This document shows positions 59,335-64,000 of a stretch of 64,000 bases of DNA, piece after piece. The DNA comes from Coemansia sp. RSA 922. Its lineage: Eukaryota; Kickxellomycota; Kickxellomycetes; Kickxellales; Kickxellaceae. The stretch lies in assembly GCA_027577415.1 (NCBI GenBank), contig JANBQS010000005.1, positions 23,411 through 87,410 of the forward strand, read 5' to 3'. The stretch's first letter is position 1, and each line of letters opens with the position of its first letter. A program made the position numbers and the translations under genes. The notes under the pieces were generated by a model. It worked only from the letters and a program-made list of their open reading frames with translations. It did not search any database and had not been told where the DNA came from.

Positions 59335-62300
59335 AGCCTTGCGCAGCCCATCGAGTTTCATAGCCAAGACGGCGCGATCGTTCTCGCTCTCGGCATAAAG
59401 TACTTTGATCTGTACTAGGGCGGCTTCCATATCGTGTAGGGAGTCTTCTAGCTGCTGGTTCTTCATGGCGAGCTGCACGTTCTTCTGGGCCAGTCTATCT
59501 AGATCCTCACCATTGCCACCCGGTTGTTGTTGTTTTTGCTGTAGTTGCAATAAAAGCTGGTGATTGTCTCTGCGTAATTTCTCGCACTCTTCCCTAATCC
59601 TCACATTTTCGTCTTCCTCGTCCATGCGGCGCTCAGTCTCCTCAACGTACTTGCGTCTTAGCGACTGTAGGAGTCTGGGAGTAACCGCCGTGATCTGATT
59701 CGCGTCCCGAACCAATGTATCAGGTGCGGCGTGTGCGTAAAAGGCGAACAAGGGGCCGTCGTTCAAGTAATGTACTATGGCTTCGAATTCGAGCGCCAAA
59801 AGCCTGGGCTGTGATCGCTTGAGCACTGCGACAGCTACGCGCAAAAGGGCGTCGAGGCCTTCGGCAAACACAACGTCAAAGAGACGTACTGCCAAGTGTA
59901 GGGGTAGGCGGTAGGCGAAGAGCGTCATTAGCCATTGCGACGCGTACATAGTGGGCTTGACACCTTGCTGGTCCAAGTGCTTGGCGAGGCGTGGCAATGT
60001 GGCATGTAGTACGTGGTCGAACTGGAACAGCCTCAAATGCAAATCGTCCATAGCCGGCAAAAAGTGACCACGCAGCCCGTACGCTGCCATCAGCCGCACC
60101 AGCACGCAAAATGCCTCCTCATCGGGCATATGCAGGAGCAAAGGACCGACGACGAATGCCAGGCCCTGGCAGTACCCGACGTCGGCATCGTAGAGTGAGT
60201 ACGCACGGAGTACGGAGTACAAACCTTCTTGGCCGGGGCCGCCAGCCTCGCGGAAATAAGCGTCGCGGGGGAATGTGCGAGCAACATCCTGTCTAATTAG
60301 CTTCTCGTGCTTCAGCTGCGCCTCATCAAGCACCTGGCCCTGCAGTCTTCGGAACGCAGTGCCTAGGAGCTCTGACTCTGCGCGCGACCCGCTCATCAGC
60401 TGCCATACTGTGCCGCGGATAGGAGCCGGAATACCCAAATGCACAGCTCTCGCCAGCTTGCGCGGCGACGTCTTTGACACCCGGTCGTAGTCGCTGATAA
60501 GCATGCCCCAAAAGTCCCAGTCGGCTGAATCGTCCGCCGGCGCTTCGACGGGCGTGGGCTGTGAGAATACTCGGGCTTTGTTGTCGCCCAGTATCTGCGC
60601 GTTCTGCGCCTCCAGCTGCTGCAAAAGATCCAATTCTTCCTCGGGCGCCTCGGGAATGGCCTCGGAGTGGCTGGGTCGCATGCCGGGGAAGGCTATTACT
60701 TTGGGCGACTGGTGCGTAGTGCTCTGAGCCATGGCTGCGAGCTGAGCCGACTCGCTGGCTGACACTTGCGTGCTGGTACGGCCAAAGAACGAAGACACTG
60801 CGGCAAATAGTCCTCCGCCTTGTGCGGGGCTAGGCGATGTTATGCTGGCTTGTGACGTTGACCTCTGCCGCTCAGCCTCCACCGGCTTTCCGGTGGTGTC
60901 GGCTGGCTGTGAGATACCCAGGGACGCAGATAAAGACCGGTAAATAGAGCGCGACGAGGTGCCGTTGCCCGCTGCCTGTGCGACATAGACGGAGGGCGAC
61001 GCTGGTGCTATGGGCAGTGGCTTATTACGATCCTTCTCTTCCTCCACTGATTCCTTGACAGGGCTCAGGTCGATCTCAGTCAATGGCATATCATCGTCAT
61101 CAGCAATGGTATCTGTGGGGGCGATAGGCGCGGCGGCCATCCGGGCTTCTTCAGCTTCCTTTTCTTGCGCCTCACGCTTACGCCGCTGTACCTCCATTAC
61201 CCACGCTGGCGGACCACCCGGACTATCGCTAGTAATACGCTCGCTAATACTAGCCAAAGTAGATTTAGCCGCTGCCGATCCGACATCAGCACTGGGACGT
61301 AGTCGAATAGAAGCCAGCCCCACATCACTCTTAGTCTTCTGCTGAGTATCGACCTCGGGCTCACGAACTGTCTGGTCGCCATGGCTGTCGTCCGACGACC
61401 TGGTCGAAGTGCTGCTGCTGGGGCCGCCACTCATTCCAACTGGGGGTACAAAGGAAGTGAGCATAATCGACCGACGATTAGTGACTTTGGAAGAAAGAGA
61501 CGGACGCCTGCGCTCGCCAATAGTCCCACTGCCGTAACGCAAGCTGATGCTGCGACCCAATGCCGGGTTTTTGCGTACAGAAGTATCTTCGTCTATTGTT
61601 GCCTGGACGTCACTTGAAATAGTATCCGCCCCGGGAATACCCGCCTCCTCTGCCGCCTCGGAGGTACTGCTCAAAAGCTGGATGAGATTGTCAGCGTCCG
61701 TTTCTGCCTCATTTGCCTCGACAACAGGCGGGGCTGTGCGTTGTTCGGCCTCGGGAGTGACAGCAAACATACTCGGCTCTTCCTCTTCCTTGGCCGTGGC
61801 GCCCGAGTCAGCCCGCTCAAAGTCAAACAGGGGCTCCTCACCAGTGACGCCCAATCCAAACATGGGTTCTTCGCCAGCGACACCAAAGTCGAAAAGGGGC
61901 TCTTCAACCTTGGCACCCAAATCGAACAGCGGCTCTTCAACCTTGGCACCCAAATCGAACAGCGGCTCTTCTTCAACGGTGACCGGCTCAAACAAAGACT
62001 GGTTAGTGGGAGAAACCGTAGGCGAAAGAACAGTCGGTTGTCCGCCAAAACTGCTGTCCAAACGAGGGCGCGCTCCCTTTATCTGCGGTGACCCATGTCG
62101 ACTAGACAGTTGGGACTCGTTCGCCTCGACAAACTCTTCTTCTTCTGAGCCAGGGTCCACCGTCTTGCCCGTAGTCTTTAGCGTCTCTGTATCAGTATCG
62201 ACAGCCACTATGGCAATGTCTTCAGCTGGCTCTGTGTTCTTGACTAATTCCGATACTGCTTCGTCGTCGTTGGTCTTGGCTAATTCTGGTATAGCTTCAT

Positions 62301-62457
62301 TGTTCTTGGCTAACTCTGGCACTGCTGGTATGGCTTCTTCGTCGTCGTTCTTGGTATCGTTAATAGTATTTGTAGCAGCTGCTGGGCGCATTAGTCGTTT
62401 AGAACGAAGTGATTTCTTTGTTGGCGCACCACTAGGTGGTGCATCTACCGTGGCCAT
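59326..62457 (-). CDS. TBC-domain Rab GTPase-activating protein
   Basis: 1,043 aa. Residues about 1-630 are disordered, with acidic, Ser/Thr-rich sequence and a five-unit repeat. The TBC domain covers about 645-890. It starts with 'HLGIPAPIRGTVWQLMSG' and has the arginine finger 'IRQDVARTFPRD' and glutamine finger 'YCQGLAF'. A C-terminal coiled coil (about 925-1040) is built of Glu/Gln/Leu heptads. TBC plus C-terminal coiled coil matches the EVI5/Gyp5 class, which acts on exocytic Rabs (Sec4/Ypt1) at vesicles and growth sites. Both catalytic fingers are intact. Rab specificity is by family analogy. Confidence 0.85.
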   Translation of the reverse strand: MATVDAPPSGAPTKKSLRSKRLMRPAAATNTINDTKNDDEEAIPAVPELAKNNEAIPELAKTNDDEAVSELVKNTEPAEDIAIVAVDTDTETLKTTGKTVDPGSEEEEFVEANESQLSSRHGSPQIKGARPRLDSSFGGQPTVLSPTVSPTNQSLFEPVTVEEEPLFDLGAKVEEPLFDLGAKVEEPLFDFGVAGEEPMFGLGVTGEEPLFDFERADSGATAKEEEEPSMFAVTPEAEQRTAPPVVEANEAETDADNLIQLLSSTSEAAEEAGIPGADTISSDVQATIDEDTSVRKNPALGRSISLRYGSGTIGERRRPSLSSKVTNRRSIMLTSFVPPVGMSGGPSSSTSTRSSDDSHGDQTVREPEVDTQQKTKSDVGLASIRLRPSADVGSAAAKSTLASISERITSDSPGGPPAWVMEVQRRKREAQEKEAEEARMAAAPIAPTDTIADDDDMPLTEIDLSPVKESVEEEKDRNKPLPIAPASPSVYVAQAAGNGTSSRSIYRSLSASLGISQPADTTGKPVEAERQRSTSQASITSPSPAQGGGLFAAVSSFFGRTSTQVSASESAQLAAMAQSTTHQSPKVIAFPGMRPSHSEAIPEAPEEELDLLQQLEAQNAQILGDNKARVFSQPTPVEAPADDSADWDFWGMLISDYDRVSKTSPRKLARAVHLGIPAPIRGTVWQLMSGSRAESELLGTAFRRLQGQVLDEAQLKHEKLIRQDVARTFPRDAYFREAGGPGQEGLYSVLRAYSLYDADVGYCQGLAFVVGPLLLHMPDEEAFCVLVRLMAAYGLRGHFLPAMDDLHLRLFQFDHVLHATLPRLAKHLDQQGVKPTMYASQWLMTLFAYRLPLHLAVRLFDVVFAEGLDALLRVAVAVLKRSQPRLLALEFEAIVHYLNDGPLFAFYAHAAPDTLVRDANQITAVTPRLLQSLRRKYVEETERRMDEEDENVRIREECEKLRRDNHQLLLQLQQKQQQPGGNGEDLDRLAQKNVQLAMKNQQLEDSLHDMEAALVQIKVLYAESENDRAVLAMKLDGLRKALT
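61795..61970 (-). repeat. EEPLFDLG coding repeat in TBC protein
   Basis: Five units of 12-13 residues: 'EEPLFDLGAKV' twice, then 'EEPLFDFGVAG', 'EEPMFGLGVTG' and 'EEPLFDFERAD'. Two 36-39-bp units are almost identical at the DNA level, so they expanded recently. The acidic-hydrophobic pattern resembles short linear docking motifs. Confidence 0.7.
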
Positions 62458-62587
62458 TTGATAAAAAAAAGAATAAAGAATAAAGAATAAAAATGATTTG
62501 CCTTTGAAAGAAAAAAGAAAAAGAGATAGAAAGCTCTCCCTCTCTCCTTCTGAAACCGCTTCTCCAGAAAGAAATGCTAAAAATATA

Positions 62588-64000
62588 TTATAAAAAAGAC
62601 GGAGGAATACGTTGAGCTACATCAACGCCTTCAGAAACATCACTAGGTGTCAGTACTCTCTCTCCCGTCTGGCTCTGATACCAAAAGAACACCCATCTAG
62701 TACCTTTCCCTTGTGGACTTCTCTTGTGACCATGCGATCTATCAAAATACCAACGATTAACACCGTTATCATTCCTCGACCTCCACATACAGCTAGGACA
62801 AGCGACCCGCAGTTCGTCCCAGAGTATATCAGCCATCCCCGTCCCTTGTACCTCGGGCAATACAGCGAATTTATCCAAGTACGGCAAGTCCTCACCCGAG
62901 GTCTTTTCAAAAGTAACTATGACTGCGCCCTGGTACTCGCCCGCCACAACTATTTGAATACCCAAGTGCCGCAAACGCTCAAAATACGCCATATCCAGTT
63001 TTCGCTGGAAAGAGCTCTCCAACAGACAGCGTAACCGGTCAATGTCCACTGTGTCTAGCGATGTGTGTCGTTGAATACGGAACCCATGTCGAAGCAAAGT
63101 GAACTGAGATGGCTGGATAAGAGCAGGTTCTTTGACATGTTCGTATATCGGCTGGTAATTGGGTACTCCATCGAGAATACGAGCAACCACAGGGCTCTCG
63201 GGCTTTTTAAACTGTGGTACAGCCGTAGGACGTTCAGAAATCAAGCCCTTGAGTACCAGTGACGGATCCGCATGTACCGATGCCACGATACCCACAGCAG
63301 TAGGCGCCAAAATACCCAGGCAAGTACGCATAAGCTGCAACGCCCCAGTCCTTTCACAACTCGACTCCAGCCTCACATAGTCTTCTTCGAGATTAACCAA
63401 ACGCTGCAACTCACCACCCGCAGTAATACCAGACTCGCCGCCCAGCAATATAAGCCTAGCTACGGACATTGACCCCTCCAAAGCCGCCAACGCACGAGCC
63501 AAAGCCGTCACACTACTATCAAGAACCCTCAATTGCTGTCCACTGTCCACTGCCAGTGGGGCAATAACAGGGATCTGACCTTGGGCAATAGCCGCAGTAA
63601 TCGGCTCACTACACACATCCGCACCAAACACTCCGCCACAAATAGGTCTTGCCCTTCCGCCCTCCCTTTCCACAGCGTCCGCCAGCATATGTGTCCTCCT
63701 AACAGCACTAATATGGTCATTGGCCTTGGTGACAACGATGGGTGCTACGCCAATACGCTGCATCTGCGCCAACATTTTACCAACAACCCCCAAAGTCTCC
63801 GAGTCTACGTACACTAGTGCCGCCAGCGTACGCATAGGTGTTTGAACCTCATTAGGTAAGTGCAGAAATTCGCCGGGAACTAGGTCTCGGTCCCCTTGCT
63901 CAATGGCTAGTTGCGCTTGTCGTTCTTCGAATTCCCGCTGGCTGCGTAGTGTCTCTTGGCCGCTAACACTGTCAATAAACTTGCGTGCTTCACGGGGACT
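62588..64000 (-). CDS. ARG2: N-acetylglutamate synthase, 5' end beyond right edge
   Basis: The frame is open from the right edge (470 residues visible), and the ATG at 63835 is internal. The visible N-terminus 'SPREARKFIDSVSGQETLRS' is typical of mitochondrial NAGS. A degenerate amino-acid-kinase domain (about 60-250) is followed by the NAT catalytic domain: 'YLDKFAVLPEVQGTGMADIL' and 'MWRSRNDNGVNRWYFDRSHG'. The enzyme makes N-acetylglutamate from acetyl-CoA and glutamate, the first step of arginine synthesis, in the mitochondrial matrix. The targeting peptide lies outside the window. Confidence 0.85.
   Translation of the reverse strand, partial: SPREARKFIDSVSGQETLRSQREFEERQAQLAIEQGDRDLVPGEFLHLPNEVQTPMRTLAALVYVDSETLGVVGKMLAQMQRIGVAPIVVTKANDHISAVRRTHMLADAVEREGGRARPICGGVFGADVCSEPITAAIAQGQIPVIAPLAVDSGQQLRVLDSSVTALARALAALEGSMSVARLILLGGESGITAGGELQRLVNLEEDYVRLESSCERTGALQLMRTCLGILAPTAVGIVASVHADPSLVLKGLISERPTAVPQFKKPESPVVARILDGVPNYQPIYEHVKEPALIQPSQFTLLRHGFRIQRHTSLDTVDIDRLRCLLESSFQRKLDMAYFERLRHLGIQIVVAGEYQGAVIVTFEKTSGEDLPYLDKFAVLPEVQGTGMADILWDELRVACPSCMWRSRNDNGVNRWYFDRSHGHKRSPQGKGTRWVFFWYQSQTGERVLTPSDVSEGVDVAQRIPPSFL

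Noticed and set aside
1..64000. CRISPR array, prophage, rRNA or bacterial operon signals
   Set aside because: No regularly spaced repeats, ribosomal RNA or polycistronic layout; spliceosomal introns show a eukaryotic nuclear sequence.

Overview
This window is nuclear DNA from a fungus. The evidence is short introns (79, 89 and 71 bp) with GTAAGT/GTATGT donors, pyrimidine-rich leaders before start codons, a fungal-type fatty acid synthase, FunK1-type kinases, a DUF4246 protein, an F-box-like family and GPI-anchored wall proteins. The one-chain fatty acid synthase, the few introns and the expanded F-box-like and FunK1 families suggest an early-diverging 'zygomycete' lineage. Kickxellales (Coemansia and relatives) is my best guess, by recall of those gene families and not by any search.

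Layout. 1-14.6 kb: a CBS-domain protein (cut by the left edge), a DDIAS/RPA-like OB-fold protein, a 52-aa mitochondrial-type membrane protein, two inverted copies of a GPI wall-protein gene around a 2.9-kb transposon-relic island (long fold-back repeat, mariner transposase tail), a thioredoxin-fold protein without its CxxC, a PY-motif membrane protein, an F-box-like protein, a 7TM-RGS receptor and an orphan ORF. 14.6-16.4 kb is decayed sequence. 16.4-29.7 kb is the lipid core: a single-chain fatty acid synthase of 3,656 aa, convergent with a long-chain acyl-CoA synthetase.

29.7-45.6 kb is an accessory region with relics: a broken Fanzor (eukaryotic TnpB-like) gene, a FunK1 kinase homologue that stops before its catalytic loop, two small orphan genes, decayed exons of an unrecognised minus-strand family, a UTP20-like fragment, a DUF4246 gene with an altered metal site, a small orphan gene and an intact FunK1 kinase. 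45.9-54.9 kb holds F-box-like genes in what looks like a duplicated two-gene block with a multi-SANT/Myb gene between the copies. One copy is a C-terminal stub and one is frameshifted at a T12 run. 55.4-57.4 kb is a second, very similar acyl-CoA synthetase with related upstream sequence. 58.6-64 kb returns to ordinary genes: a Tubby-like PY protein, a TBC Rab-GAP and N-acetylglutamate synthase (cut by the right edge).

Fatty acid synthesis (FAS) and acyl activation (two acyl-CoA synthetases) are the clearest shared theme. The most unusual gene is the fused FAS, which ends right after the ketoacyl synthase and lacks the phosphopantetheinyl transferase domain found at the end of yeast Fas2. I saw no rRNA, convincing tRNA, CRISPR array or complete mobile element.
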